A stretch of DNA of 10,808 nucleotides from assembly GCA_021789095.1 (NCBI GenBank), contig JAJYJX010000081.1, positions 1 to 10,808 on the forward strand, read 5' to 3'. Source of the stretch: a bacterium (GTDB taxonomy: Bacteria > JAMCPX01). The notes beneath the pieces are model-generated. The model was not told the DNA's origin. It did not search any database and saw nothing but the letters and a program-made list of their open reading frames with translations. Positions 1 through 6,846 of this stretch are shown here, piece by piece (the stretch's first letter is position 1; every line of letters begins with the position of its first letter). Made by a program: the position numbers and the translations under genes.

Positions 1-16
1 AATACAATAACGGGGC

Positions 17-1252
17 CTATTCGTACACTTTCTCTTCTTCCTTGTCCGCCTCTGTTGCATCCGCTTCGATATTTCTTATGGATGCCTTTTCCCCAAGCAC
101 CTCTTTGTAATATTCGTGCTGTATTATGAGGTTCATGATCTCGCTCGTGCCTGTCCATATCATGGCAAGCCTTACATCCCGCAGTGCACGCTCAACCGGG
201 TAGATATTCGTGTAGCCTATCCCGCCGAGGATCTGCATCGCATTGTTTACAACTCTCCACGCCATCTCTGTTGCATATCGTTTTGCCTCTGAAACAAGCC
301 TCCTTGTCATGCCCGTGCTGCCGTACTCGTCCACAGACCTTGCAGCGGCATGCACAAGGGCTGATGCAGCATCGAGGTCCATGATACTGTCAGCGACCTT
401 GAAGCTCACGCCCTCGAATGTCCTTATCTTTTGTCCGAATGCCTTTCGCCTGTCAGAATACCGTGCAGCTATCTTCAGGAGTTCCCTTGCGCCTCCAAGT
501 GCTCCGGCACCCGATGTCATTCTCTCCGGGATCATCATCTGGTTGAAGATGAGTCCGCCGGCACCCTCTGTGCCGATAAGATTTTCAGCAGGTACTTTTA
601 CATTTTTAAAGACGATCCTTCCGGCTCCACCTCCGCGTGTCCCCAGGAGTCCGTATACATGTTTCACTTCAACCCCCATGTCACGTTCGACAACAAACAC
701 GCTCAGGGATGTCTGGGGTTTTGTCTTCTCGTCGGTTTTCGCGTAGACAAGGAACAGGTCAGCCCCCTCAGCACCGACAACAAACCTCTTCTGTCCGTTG
801 AGGATGTAGTTGTTACCCTGTTTTTTTGCAGTAGTAGTCGCGCCGAAGAAATCAGAACCGCCGCGCGGCTCTGTGAGTGCCTCGGCACAAAATAACTTGC
901 CTTCAAGGAGAGGTTTGAGGTATTTTTTACGCTGCGCATCGCTCCCGAACACCTGGAGCGCTTCACCGACAATACTGACAAGTGAGTACAGGCAGGCAAG
1001 CGAGGTCCCCAGTACGCCTACCTCTTCAAGGGCTATTATCTCATCTTCCCACATAAGCCCCCTGCCGCCGAATTCCGGTGAAAACCTCAGGCCGAGCAAT
1101 TTCCTTTTTGCAGCCTCACGGACATACTCAGCAGGGTAGGTTATCCTGTTCTCATCCATATCAACGAGAAGTTTTTTGGGGACTGATTTTACAAAGTCCC
1201 TCATTTCGTTCATAATCCCGGTTTTTTGGGAATTCATGTAGATGTCAAGCAT
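17..1252 (-). CDS. Acyl-CoA dehydrogenase family protein
   Basis: Predicted FAD-dependent acyl-CoA dehydrogenase of 411 residues, a normal family length, which would introduce an alpha,beta double bond into an acyl-CoA thioester and pass electrons to ETF in the cytoplasm. Family signatures are visible: [10 protein letters not shown] near residues 125-134, [10 protein letters not shown] at 267-276, and [20 protein letters not shown] at 340-359. The segment matching the usual IYEGTSEI reads IWTGTSEI (365-372), so the MCAD/SCAD-type catalytic Glu is Thr367. Glu243 in IPERM lies where isovaleryl-CoA and long-chain dehydrogenases carry their catalytic Glu, so I infer that it is the base. The tail from about 394 is highly acidic. 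The start is fixed by AAGGAGG five bases upstream. The gene appears alone and divergent from the dehydrogenase to its right. The substrate cannot be told from sequence. Confidence 0.93.
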   Translation of the reverse strand: MLDIYMNSQKTGIMNEMRDFVKSVPKKLLVDMDENRITYPAEYVREAAKRKLLGLRFSPEFGGRGLMWEDEIIALEEVGVLGTSLACLYSLVSIVGEALQVFGSDAQRKKYLKPLLEGKLFCAEALTEPRGGSDFFGATTTAKKQGNNYILNGQKRFVVGAEGADLFLVYAKTDEKTKPQTSLSVFVVERDMGVEVKHVYGLLGTRGGGAGRIVFKNVKVPAENLIGTEGAGGLIFNQMMIPERMTSGAGALGGARELLKIAARYSDRRKAFGQKIRTFEGVSFKVADSIMDLDAASALVHAAARSVDEYGSTGMTRRLVSEAKRYATEMAWRVVNNAMQILGGIGYTNIYPVERALRDVRLAMIWTGTSEIMNLIIQHEYYKEVLGEKASIRNIEADATEADKEEEKVYE

Positions 1253-1256
1253 AGTG

Positions 1257-1263
1257 CCTCCTT
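1257..1263 (-). promoter_or_regulatory. Ribosome binding site of the acyl-CoA dehydrogenase gene
   Basis: The minus strand reads AAGGAGG, a near-perfect Shine-Dalgarno sequence, with four bases between it and the ATG whose A is at 1252. It decides the start codon over the internal ATGs at residues 6 and 14. Confidence 0.85.
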
Positions 1264-1346
1264 AAAAAGGATTTTATATCCGTCTTACTATCTTTGCAAG
1301 CATATGTATCCTCCCTGTTCGCTCTTGAAAGGCTAACAGGTTCTGG

Positions 1347-1367
1347 ATTCCCGATCAGGTCGGGAAT
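1347..1367. repeat. REP-like palindrome in the intergenic region
   Basis: ATTCCCGA (1347-1354) and TCGGGAAT (1360-1367) are perfect 8-bp inverted arms around a 5-nt loop TCAGG. The block reads CTGGATTCCCGATCAGGTCG, then GGAATGACA. This closely resembles the GGATTCCCG-loop-CGGGAATGAC palindromes dispersed in many environmental bacterial genomes, which I recall from general knowledge and have not searched. It could be a REP/MITE-like unit. A transcription terminator is unlikely because no T-run follows on either strand and both neighbouring genes are transcribed away from it. Confidence 0.55.
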
Positions 1368-1505
1368 GACAGACTACTCGCTCACTCCACAAATCAACCA
1401 CGGGACTTGAGCCTATGGCTGATGTCCTTATTTTCACATGCATTTTTTGGGGGGTAATGGAAACATGATTATATTATTTATCTGTATTATACATTCGGGA
1501 GATCG

Positions 1506-1510
1506 GGAGG
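1506..1510 (+). promoter_or_regulatory. Ribosome binding site of the short-chain dehydrogenase gene
   Basis: GGAGG sits six bases before the ATG at 1517, in the context GGGAGGTGTTGTATGG. It supports that start codon. Confidence 0.8.
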
Positions 1511-1516
1511 TGTTGT

Positions 1517-2311
1517 ATGGAGAAACATGAGATTGCTGTTGTGACAGGTGCCAACAAGGGCCTTGGTTTCGAGACGTGCCGCCAGCTAAAAGAGGCGGGC
1601 ATGCATGTTATTCTCACGGGCCGTGACGAAGAAAGAGTCAGAAACGCTGCACAGCGGCTCCATACCGGCAGTTCCGATGTGTCATGGGCTGTTCTTGACG
1701 TGCAGGATACGGCAAGTATTTCGATGTTTGCTGAAGAGCTGCGCGGCAAATGGGGCAAGATCGATGTGCTTGTCAACAATGCGGGTGTATCCGTCATCGG
1801 CCGGTTCGACGAACCGAGTGCAGAGCTCACCATTGATACAAACTTCTTTGGTCCGCTGCGCGTGACAGACGCGCTTTTGCCTTTTATGTCAAAAGGTTCC
1901 CGCATTGTTATGGTTTCCAGCGGAATGGGACAGCTGTCATGCCTGTCCAATGAACTGAGGCGCCGCTTTGAATCACCCGACCTTACGAGAGACGAGCTCA
2001 CCGGGCTGATGCGGGAGTTCGTACGTTCGGTGGGCGACGGCACATATTCACGCAAAGGCTGGCCTTCATCGGCATACTCCGTATCAAAGGCAGGGCTGAA
2101 TATGCTGACACGCCTTCTTTCAAAGGAGCTTGCACCGGGTGGTATCATGGTGAACTCCGTACATCCCGGCTGGGTGCGCACTGATATGGGAGGTCCGTCT
2201 GCACCACGTGATATCGTTGCAGGCGCAAAGAGTATTGTATGGGCAGCCCTGCTTCAGTCCAAAGGTCCCAGCGGAGGTTTTTTCCACGATGGAAAACCCA
2301 TGCAGTGGTAG
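1517..2311 (+). CDS. Short-chain dehydrogenase/reductase, carbonyl-reductase-like
   Basis: Classical SDR oxidoreductase of 264 residues, cytosolic, with a Rossmann fold. The nucleotide-binding glycine motif TGANKGLG is at 10-17, NNAG at 87-90, Asn109 in the alpha-4 position, the active-site Ser at 134/135, and YxxxK as Tyr187/Lys191. The TGANKGLGFE start and the HPGWVRTDMGG segment (216-226) resemble the carbonyl reductase branch. In that branch, NADPH-dependent reduction of carbonyl substrates is common. A basic residue following the first beta strands (TGRDEER, 34-40) also favours NADPH. An insert at about 145-180 before the YxxxK is longer than in minimal SDRs, another feature of that branch. 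A good Shine-Dalgarno fixes the start. The true substrate is unknown, and the neighbours do not define a pathway. Confidence 0.9.
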   Translation: MEKHEIAVVTGANKGLGFETCRQLKEAGMHVILTGRDEERVRNAAQRLHTGSSDVSWAVLDVQDTASISMFAEELRGKWGKIDVLVNNAGVSVIGRFDEPSAELTIDTNFFGPLRVTDALLPFMSKGSRIVMVSSGMGQLSCLSNELRRRFESPDLTRDELTGLMREFVRSVGDGTYSRKGWPSSAYSVSKAGLNMLTRLLSKELAPGGIMVNSVHPGWVRTDMGGPSAPRDIVAGAKSIVWAALLQSKGPSGGFFHDGKPMQW

Positions 2312-2569
2312 AAGCGGGGTAAGAATTGGAGAGATGAGCGAAGTAGAGGCGTATTCGGGGTATTCTTCGAATAATTGCAAATAGATATGACAGGTTAGCC
2401 GCATATAAACTTACAGAGGACTTAAAAGCACGCATGAAAGTGAAAATACGTTGAAGCGTGGATCGACTCTACGAGCGAATAAAACAATTCTTCCCCCGAG
2501 CAATAGGGAACAGAAACGAGCATCAGTATATTGAACTTGCATTTATGATGTGTTAAATCTGGACAAACA
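2312..2569 (+). other. Intergenic region with a possible degraded reading frame
   Basis: This 258-bp gap has no intact gene. In one plus-strand frame, 35 codons are open from 2347 to 2451. They are followed by TGA (2452-2454) and another 33 open codons (2455-2553) ending in TAA. The predicted peptides are rich in charged and aromatic residues, for example DRLAAYKLTEDLKARMK and VDRLYERIKQFFPRAIGNRN. They look protein-like rather than random, but I do not recognise the family. It could be a remnant of a lost gene or chance. No start codon with a good ribosome binding site and no terminator is seen. The promoter of the amidohydrolase gene is presumably here, but no clear -35/-10 is visible. Confidence 0.25.
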
Positions 2570-3748
2570 ATGGACAAAAGATACAATACTATCATTCTCT
2601 CGGCAAAGTATGTGCTCCCTGTAACCTCTCCTGTTATAAAGTACGGCGCTGTGTACGTTAAAGATGGTATCATTTATGATATCGGAGAAACCGGCAGGCT
2701 TGCAAAGCTATACAAGACTGATGTTTTAGAGCTTGGCAAGGGCATACTCATGCCCGGATTTATCAACGCACACACGCACCTTGAGCTTGGATCAATGCAG
2801 GCAAGGCTTGACCCTGCGGATGATTTTCCGTCATGGATACTGGAGATCATAAAGCGCAGATTTTTCATCACTAAAAAACGGGCAGGGGAAGCGGTCAAAA
2901 ATGGTATTGAAGCATTGATAAAATCAGGTGTTGTCGGGGTGGGCGAGATATCCACAATAGGTGCCGACAGGCAATACATGATAAATGCGCCTTTTTACAC
3001 AGTGCTTTTCCGTGAGGTCAGGTTTCTAAATTCCCTTATTAAAAAACCCTATGCAAACAATCCTAACCTTGAGGAAAGGCCTTTTCCGCATGCACCTTAT
3101 TCAACTTCTCCGGAAGCCTATATAGAAGCATCAAAAAGATTTCCTGCATACGGCACGCACGTATCTGAGAGCATCGATGAGAACAGGCTTGTCACCGGGC
3201 AGGACAACAACTTTTCCAGGAGACTTGGCCCGATAATAAGGAGAAACCCTTTGATGATGGGCACCAGGTCCCCTGTTGATTACATATACAGGCTGGGGTT
3301 CCTGGAACGCAGGACAACACTTGTCCATTTTGTACATGTTGACAAGCAGGACCTCGAACTTGCTGCGTCTCACGACGCGGGTATTGTTCTGTGCCCGAGG
3401 AGCAATGCATACCTTGGAGTCGGGATGCCTGACATAGGACTGCTTCACAACTACCCGAGGCTGGGCTTAGGCACAGATGGTTTGAGCAGCAATTATTCGC
3501 TCGACATGATGGACGAGATCAGGTTTTTATACCTAGTTTCAAGGCCGGTCATTAAATCCCTGGCAGAGGCATTTGTTATAAATGCGGCAACAATCGGGGG
3601 AGCCAGGGCATTGTTTATAGAAGACAGGCTCGGAAGCATAGAAAAAGGCAAGCGTGCGGGGCTTATATACCTTGATACTGATGTGGCAAATAATATCTGT
3701 CTTTCGATAATCAACACACCTTCATCGCGGATAAAGAATTTAGATTGA
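2570..3748 (+). CDS. Amidohydrolase, aminodeoxyfutalosine deaminase-like
   Basis: Metal-dependent hydrolase of the amidohydrolase superfamily (TRZ/ATZ, MtaD-like branch), 392 residues, predicted cytosolic. Metal ligands expected for the family are present: HTH at 68-70 (His68, His70), His197 with Glu200 in THVSES, His253 or His256, and Asp303 in LGTDGLSSN. HAPYSTS (174-180) is the substrate-loop motif of the S-adenosylhomocysteine/methylthioadenosine deaminase type. NAHTHLEL together with LGTDGLSSN resembles deaminases that act on 6-amino-6-deoxyfutalosine in the futalosine route to menaquinone. That function is an inference from motifs. Other nucleoside or guanine-type deaminases are possible, and no menaquinone genes neighbour it. 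The Shine-Dalgarno before the ATG is weak. rlmB follows 53 bp downstream and may be co-transcribed. Confidence 0.85.
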   Translation: MDKRYNTIILSAKYVLPVTSPVIKYGAVYVKDGIIYDIGETGRLAKLYKTDVLELGKGILMPGFINAHTHLELGSMQARLDPADDFPSWILEIIKRRFFITKKRAGEAVKNGIEALIKSGVVGVGEISTIGADRQYMINAPFYTVLFREVRFLNSLIKKPYANNPNLEERPFPHAPYSTSPEAYIEASKRFPAYGTHVSESIDENRLVTGQDNNFSRRLGPIIRRNPLMMGTRSPVDYIYRLGFLERRTTLVHFVHVDKQDLELAASHDAGIVLCPRSNAYLGVGMPDIGLLHNYPRLGLGTDGLSSNYSLDMMDEIRFLYLVSRPVIKSLAEAFVINAATIGGARALFIEDRLGSIEKGKRAGLIYLDTDVANNICLSIINTPSSRIKNLD

Positions 3749-3801
3749 AGCGAATAAGCCAATCCTTAAGGGGGCACAAGTTATAGTTAATTGGTACCAT
3801 A

Positions 3802-4554
3802 ATGAATGATAAACCTTCGGACATACTGTACGGGATAAATCCCGTTCTTGAGGCTTTAAGATCCGGGAAGAGAAATGCAATCAAGCTTTACATTTCTGAT
3901 TCAAGGCATGACAAGTACTCCGACATGCTCAGGCTGATTGCAAAACAATCCTCCATACCCCTGGATATTGTAACAAAGCATGAGCTTTCAAAAATCACGT
4001 CAACAGACAGCCACCAGGGCATTGCAGGCAAATTCGGGCTTTATCCATACTCTGACATCCAGACAATGCTCGATGAAGCAGGTAAGCACCATGTGAAGCC
4101 GTTCATCGCTGCGCTCGATGAAATGCAGGACCCTCACAATACGGGTGCGATCATAAGAACAGCATCATGTTTCGGCATGCACGGTTTGATCTTAACAAAG
4201 AGGCGTTCATCGGGTATAACACCTGCCGTTGTAAAGGCATCAAGCGGCGCAACGGAATTCATGCATATCGCAATGGCCGCAAACCTCAGGACAGAGATAG
4301 AATCACTGAAACAGGGGGGGCTGACAGCGGTAGGTCTTGATATGCAGGGGCAGAACAAATTCAATGATGTAAGAGCAGAAAACGGGATTGTGCTTATTGT
4401 CGGCAGCGAAGGCAGCGGTATAAGGAAACCTGTGCTCGATGTGTGTGATTATGTCGTATCGATCCCCATGAAAGGCCGTCTGGATTCATTAAACGCATCG
4501 GTATCAGCAGGCATTGCACTCTACGCACTCGGGAATCTGCTGTTCAATTATTGA
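3802..4554 (+). CDS. rlmB: 23S rRNA (guanosine-2'-O-)-methyltransferase, RlmB/TrmH family
   Basis: SpoU/TrmH (SPOUT) methyltransferase of 250 residues, expected to methylate the ribose 2'-OH of a G in 23S rRNA using S-adenosylmethionine. An N-terminal substrate-binding domain (about 8-75, beginning LYGINPVLEAL) is followed by the knotted catalytic domain. Motif 1 is at 105-121 (DEMQDPHNTGAIIRTA, with Asn113 and catalytic Arg119). Motif 2 is VLIVGSEGSGI at 197-207. Motif 3 is IPMKGRLDSLNASVSAGIAL at 221-240. The length and the N-terminal domain favour RlmB over TrmL/TrmH. An in-frame stop at 3784-3786 prevents a longer ATG start. The nearest purine run, AGGGGG at about 3768-3773, is too far upstream to be a normal Shine-Dalgarno, so initiation looks weak. 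The 3' end overlaps the convergent gspK by 11 bp. Confidence 0.92.
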   Translation: MNDKPSDILYGINPVLEALRSGKRNAIKLYISDSRHDKYSDMLRLIAKQSSIPLDIVTKHELSKITSTDSHQGIAGKFGLYPYSDIQTMLDEAGKHHVKPFIAALDEMQDPHNTGAIIRTASCFGMHGLILTKRRSSGITPAVVKASSGATEFMHIAMAANLRTEIESLKQGGLTAVGLDMQGQNKFNDVRAENGIVLIVGSEGSGIRKPVLDVCDYVVSIPMKGRLDSLNASVSAGIALYALGNLLFNY

Positions 4555-4556
4555 AC
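4542..4556. repeat. Palindrome spanning the convergent stop codons of rlmB and gspK
   Basis: GTTCAAT (4542-4548) and ATTGAAC (4550-4556) are perfect 7-bp arms around one T. The palindrome contains the TGA stops of both convergent genes, so RlmB ends Phe-Asn-Tyr and GspK ends Phe-Asn-Asn. No T-run follows on either strand, so it is not a standard intrinsic terminator. Any hairpin would be short and AT-rich. Confidence 0.6.
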
Positions 4557-5617
4557 GGCTCTTCGCGCCAGTACAGGAGCGAAAACGTATGGCTTGCCCT
4601 GTTCCTGTAATACACAGCCCTTATGATATACACTACCCCGTTCTCAATGATGCCTATGCCGTCAACCGAAAAATAATCGCTCTTTACATCTATGTATCCG
4701 TTAACAGACTGGACATCCGTGTTGTTGAGATCTATGCCTATCTTTGTCAGTTCATTCGTAAAATCCCCGATAGACATGAAAGGCTTCTCCTGCCTTGCTG
4801 TTATGATATCCTGTACCTGCGAATCATCCAGATTGTACATAGCCTTTAACAGTATCGGCGGGGCTGTGTTTACATTGATTTTGAACGGTGAAGCGGGGTT
4901 GTAGTACTTCGGGAATACGGTGAGGACGGGGCTGTCCATCGCATCGGGCGGCGGCGCCAGCGCCTGGCCATTCGCGTCTGTCCTGCCCATCAGTATGTTG
5001 AATGTCTTATTGTCAATGCCTTTTATCATCTTTAATTCCGTTATCGAATCCAGGGGAGCATCCTTTGCCCTGTACGGCGGGTTCAGTCCTGAATAAAAAT
5101 CACTCTCAGCGCCGTTAGGCCTCGGCAATTCATCAGAGTCTATCCAGTCCTCCAGTGCGTCTACGACAGACGGATCGAGTTTCAGATCTTCAAACAACCT
5201 TCTGCATATGCCGTCAAGCGTGCGGTTTGCCGTTATCGTATCCGAGCCTATCAGGGCGTTCACGTCAAGCTTGCCAGCCTCATCGCTTATCAGGCCGCGC
5301 ATAATGCCTATATTCTGGTCTTTGACCGTTACAGGCAGGGGGAAGTTGGAGATCTGCGACCAGAGCTGCGCGTCTTGGTTAAGCTCGCCGGAAACCTGGT
5401 AATCGGCGTTCGGGCTGATAACGAGGTCGGACAGCAGTATTGCCTTTTGTGTCTCTATGGCTGCAACTGCAATGCGGCTTGCCTGCATGCTGTCCCTCAT
5501 GCGCATTGTTATGTCTATATTCACCCTTGTTGTATAAGCAAACTCGACAATAACGGCTGCAAGTATGGCTATGATCATCAGTACTATGATCAGCGCCTGT
5601 CCGCGTTCCTGCCTCAT
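4544..5617 (-). CDS. gspK: Type II secretion system minor pseudopilin GspK
   Basis: Large minor pseudopilin, 357 residues from this start, expected to cap the GspH-I-J-K tip of the periplasmic pseudopilus. The leader is short (MRQERG) and is cut after Gly7, ahead of the hydrophobic helix QALIIVLMIIAILAAVIVEF. Position +5 of the mature protein is Ile instead of Glu, as is usual for GspK. SDEAGKLDVNALIGSD, DWIDSDELPRPNGAESDFY and INVNTAPPILL are typical of the GspK periplasmic domain and its helix-hairpin-helix-like insert. The ATG at 5617 overlaps the gspJ TGA as ATGA, and GAGGA lies seven bases upstream. A GTG two codons earlier (5623) is a less likely start. It is the last gene of the operon, and no gspL or gspM follows. 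Confidence 0.93.
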   Translation of the reverse strand: MRQERGQALIIVLMIIAILAAVIVEFAYTTRVNIDITMRMRDSMQASRIAVAAIETQKAILLSDLVISPNADYQVSGELNQDAQLWSQISNFPLPVTVKDQNIGIMRGLISDEAGKLDVNALIGSDTITANRTLDGICRRLFEDLKLDPSVVDALEDWIDSDELPRPNGAESDFYSGLNPPYRAKDAPLDSITELKMIKGIDNKTFNILMGRTDANGQALAPPPDAMDSPVLTVFPKYYNPASPFKINVNTAPPILLKAMYNLDDSQVQDIITARQEKPFMSIGDFTNELTKIGIDLNNTDVQSVNGYIDVKSDYFSVDGIGIIENGVVYIIRAVYYRNRASHTFSLLYWREEPFNN

Positions 5618-6390
5618 TCCCACATCCTCAGCCTTACAATTTCCCTGAACGGTACATTTACCCCGTTTTCATCGGTCAATACAAGCTGTATCAATACAGC
5701 ATACGGCAGGTGGTTCTGCCCCTGAATCCTTGTGTCCCATTGATCAAACCACTGCTTTGTCCCTGCATCAAAATAATATATCTCAAAGCTCTGGACAGAC
5801 TTTGTTATGATAAATCCGGGGCCCTGTGTCAGGGGGTCTGCTGTAAAAAACGGCTGCTCCCTGTGAATCAGGTAAACGGCATCCTTGTTTTCATTTAACT
5901 GGGTATCATAACCTATTGCGGCATAGTCCGAGCCCTGTACCTCATTACCGACGGGTATGTTGACATGCGCCATGGTCGTAAAAAACAGCTTGTCCATGGG
6001 GTTGTCGTTCCACACATCCTTCACGCCTACGAAGTATGTGTACGGACTTATTGTACCTGCCGGCGTTACATCGAGATATGCGGAAGCCAGTTCTCTCTTT
6101 AAATGGGACATGATCTGGTTGCCAATCTGGTAGATCTCGTTTCGGTGCTCTACATAGGATTTTGTTCGGAACGCCGTGAAGAACGACATGTACACAAAAG
6201 TCATTATCACGGCAAGAATGGATATAGAGATCAGTATTTCGAGCAGGGTAAACCCCGTTAGAAAGGTTGGGGCCTTCCTCTGTACTGTTTCTTCTGGGAA
6301 TTCAGAATTTTCGATAATATCCCTCTTATACCTGTCTGTACTTTCTAACGGGGTGAATCCTCTGTTCTTTACCAACCGGTGCAACTTCAT
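5614..6390 (-). CDS. gspJ: Type II secretion system minor pseudopilin GspJ with extended leader
   Basis: Minor pseudopilin, 258 residues, longer than the roughly 190-230 usual for the family, mostly because of the leader. The real prepilin peptidase site is FLTGFTLLEIL, with cleavage after Gly46 and Glu51 at +5, followed by a hydrophobic helix (about 47-70). The periplasmic domain contains WDTRIQGQNHLPYAVLIQLV, typical of GspJ. Residues 11-16 (GFTPLE) mimic the cleavage motif but are followed by a polar stretch, so they cannot form a pilin helix. The codons for this mimic and for the real site form the inverted repeat listed separately. The ATG at 6390 lies six bases after the gspI stop. The Shine-Dalgarno is weak (ATAAG), which suggests translational coupling. 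No ATG, GTG or TTG between the two motifs offers a shorter start. Confidence 0.9.
   Translation of the reverse strand: MKLHRLVKNRGFTPLESTDRYKRDIIENSEFPEETVQRKAPTFLTGFTLLEILISISILAVIMTFVYMSFFTAFRTKSYVEHRNEIYQIGNQIMSHLKRELASAYLDVTPAGTISPYTYFVGVKDVWNDNPMDKLFFTTMAHVNIPVGNEVQGSDYAAIGYDTQLNENKDAVYLIHREQPFFTADPLTQGPGFIITKSVQSFEIYYFDAGTKQWFDQWDTRIQGQNHLPYAVLIQLVLTDENGVNVPFREIVRLRMWE
6246..6360 (-). repeat. In-frame palindromic leader element of gspJ
   Basis: Plus-strand CCCCGTTAGAAAG (6253-6265) and CTTTCTAACGGGG (6341-6353) are perfect 13-bp inverted arms separated by 75 nt. Flanking bases 6246-6252 and 6354-6360 pair only partly. In the gene, the upstream arm encodes GFTPLES and the downstream arm encodes FLTGFT, the real pilin cleavage site. 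The 99-nt core is three bases longer than its gspG and gspH counterparts, so the frame is kept. The interior shares ACAGAC, AGxTATAA and GGAAGG with the gspH element. The inner CCxxGA/TCxxGG stem of the other two is not present here. A small TTCTG/CAGAA hairpin (6-nt loop) occurs instead. Confidence 0.8.
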
Positions 6391-6396
6391 TGCATC

Positions 6397-6846
6397 TTAT
6401 TTCGTTGACGGCGACGCTGTTGTACCCTGTACAGCGCTGACCGATACCGGCAGGTAATCTATAATCGTGAGCTTTTCCGGATTGTTATGAAACTTCCAGG
6501 TAACTTCGATCTCGAGTACGCCTGGCAGCTTAAACGGAAGCTCTATAGGAAGGGAGAGCTCGTTGGCTGTTGTTGTCTCTACCTTGAATGAAGGGAACTT
6601 GTCTTCAAAGGATTTGATGGGCGGGTTGAAATCCCCGAAGAACCCCTTAATCTCCTCTTCCCCGAGCCTGTAATCGGCAAGCATCATGGCAACACTCGTG
6701 TCGTTTATATAGTTCGAAGCATCGATATTCCTGTTCTCAAGCGTCTGTATCGAGATCAGCCCTACTGCAAGTATCGCCACAGCGACAAGCAGTTCAAGCA
6801 GGGAAAAACCCTGCTCATGATTTTGGCGGCTCAAAGTATCTGTCAT
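6397..6846 (-). CDS. gspI: Type II secretion system minor pseudopilin GspI
   Basis: Minor pseudopilin of 149 residues. GspI is expected to start the tip complex with GspJ and GspK. It has a conventional short leader: EQGFSLLELL places cleavage after Gly13 and Glu18 at +5, followed by the hydrophobic helix LLVAVAILAVGLISIQTLE. The Asn-rich segment after the helix (ENRNIDASNYINDTSVAMMLAD) is typical of GspI, where a conserved region reads like xxxNxxxLxxxxxAxxLA. It is the only one of the four GFTL-type pseudopilins in this operon without the extended palindromic leader. The ATG at 6846 overlaps the end of gspH by 32 nt. AGGTCG nearby gives only a weak ribosome binding site. Confidence 0.92.
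   Translation of the reverse strand: MTDTLSRQNHEQGFSLLELLVAVAILAVGLISIQTLENRNIDASNYINDTSVAMMLADYRLGEEEIKGFFGDFNPPIKSFEDKFPSFKVETTTANELSLPIELPFKLPGVLEIEVTWKFHNNPEKLTIIDYLPVSVSAVQGTTASPSTK
6797..6815. repeat. Palindrome centred on the GFSL codons of gspI
   Basis: Plus-strand AGCAGGG (6797-6803) and CCCTGCT (6809-6815) are perfect 7-bp arms around AAAAA. In gspI this covers the codons for QGFSLL, the prepilin peptidase site, and it ends on the last base of the gspH stop codon. It resembles the shorter self-complementary GGGTTTACCC in the matching codons of gspG, gspH and gspJ. Confidence 0.6.

Larger units (their letters stand above)
1253..1516. other. Divergent intergenic region
   Basis: This 264-bp gap between two divergent genes must hold promoters for both. 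I see no convincing -35/-10 pair. On the plus strand TATTAT at 1485-1490, preceded by TG, could be an extended -10 for the short-chain dehydrogenase, but no good -35 lies 16-18 bp upstream. A run TTTTTTGGGGGG lies near 1443-1454. The region also carries the hairpin repeat at 1347-1367. No open reading frame with coding character is seen. Confidence 0.5.

Noticed and set aside
1-16. ACGGGG at 11-15 as a further copy of the leader-element arm
   Set aside because: Only a few bases match. There is no complementary partner in view and no pilin gene, so this is chance.
243-895. Long open frames opposite the acyl-CoA dehydrogenase
   Set aside because: They mirror the codon structure of a well-supported gene on the other strand, have no family features and no convincing ribosome binding sites.
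4542-4556. Bidirectional intrinsic terminator between rlmB and gspK
   Set aside because: The stem is AT-rich with only a one-base centre, and no T-run follows on either strand.
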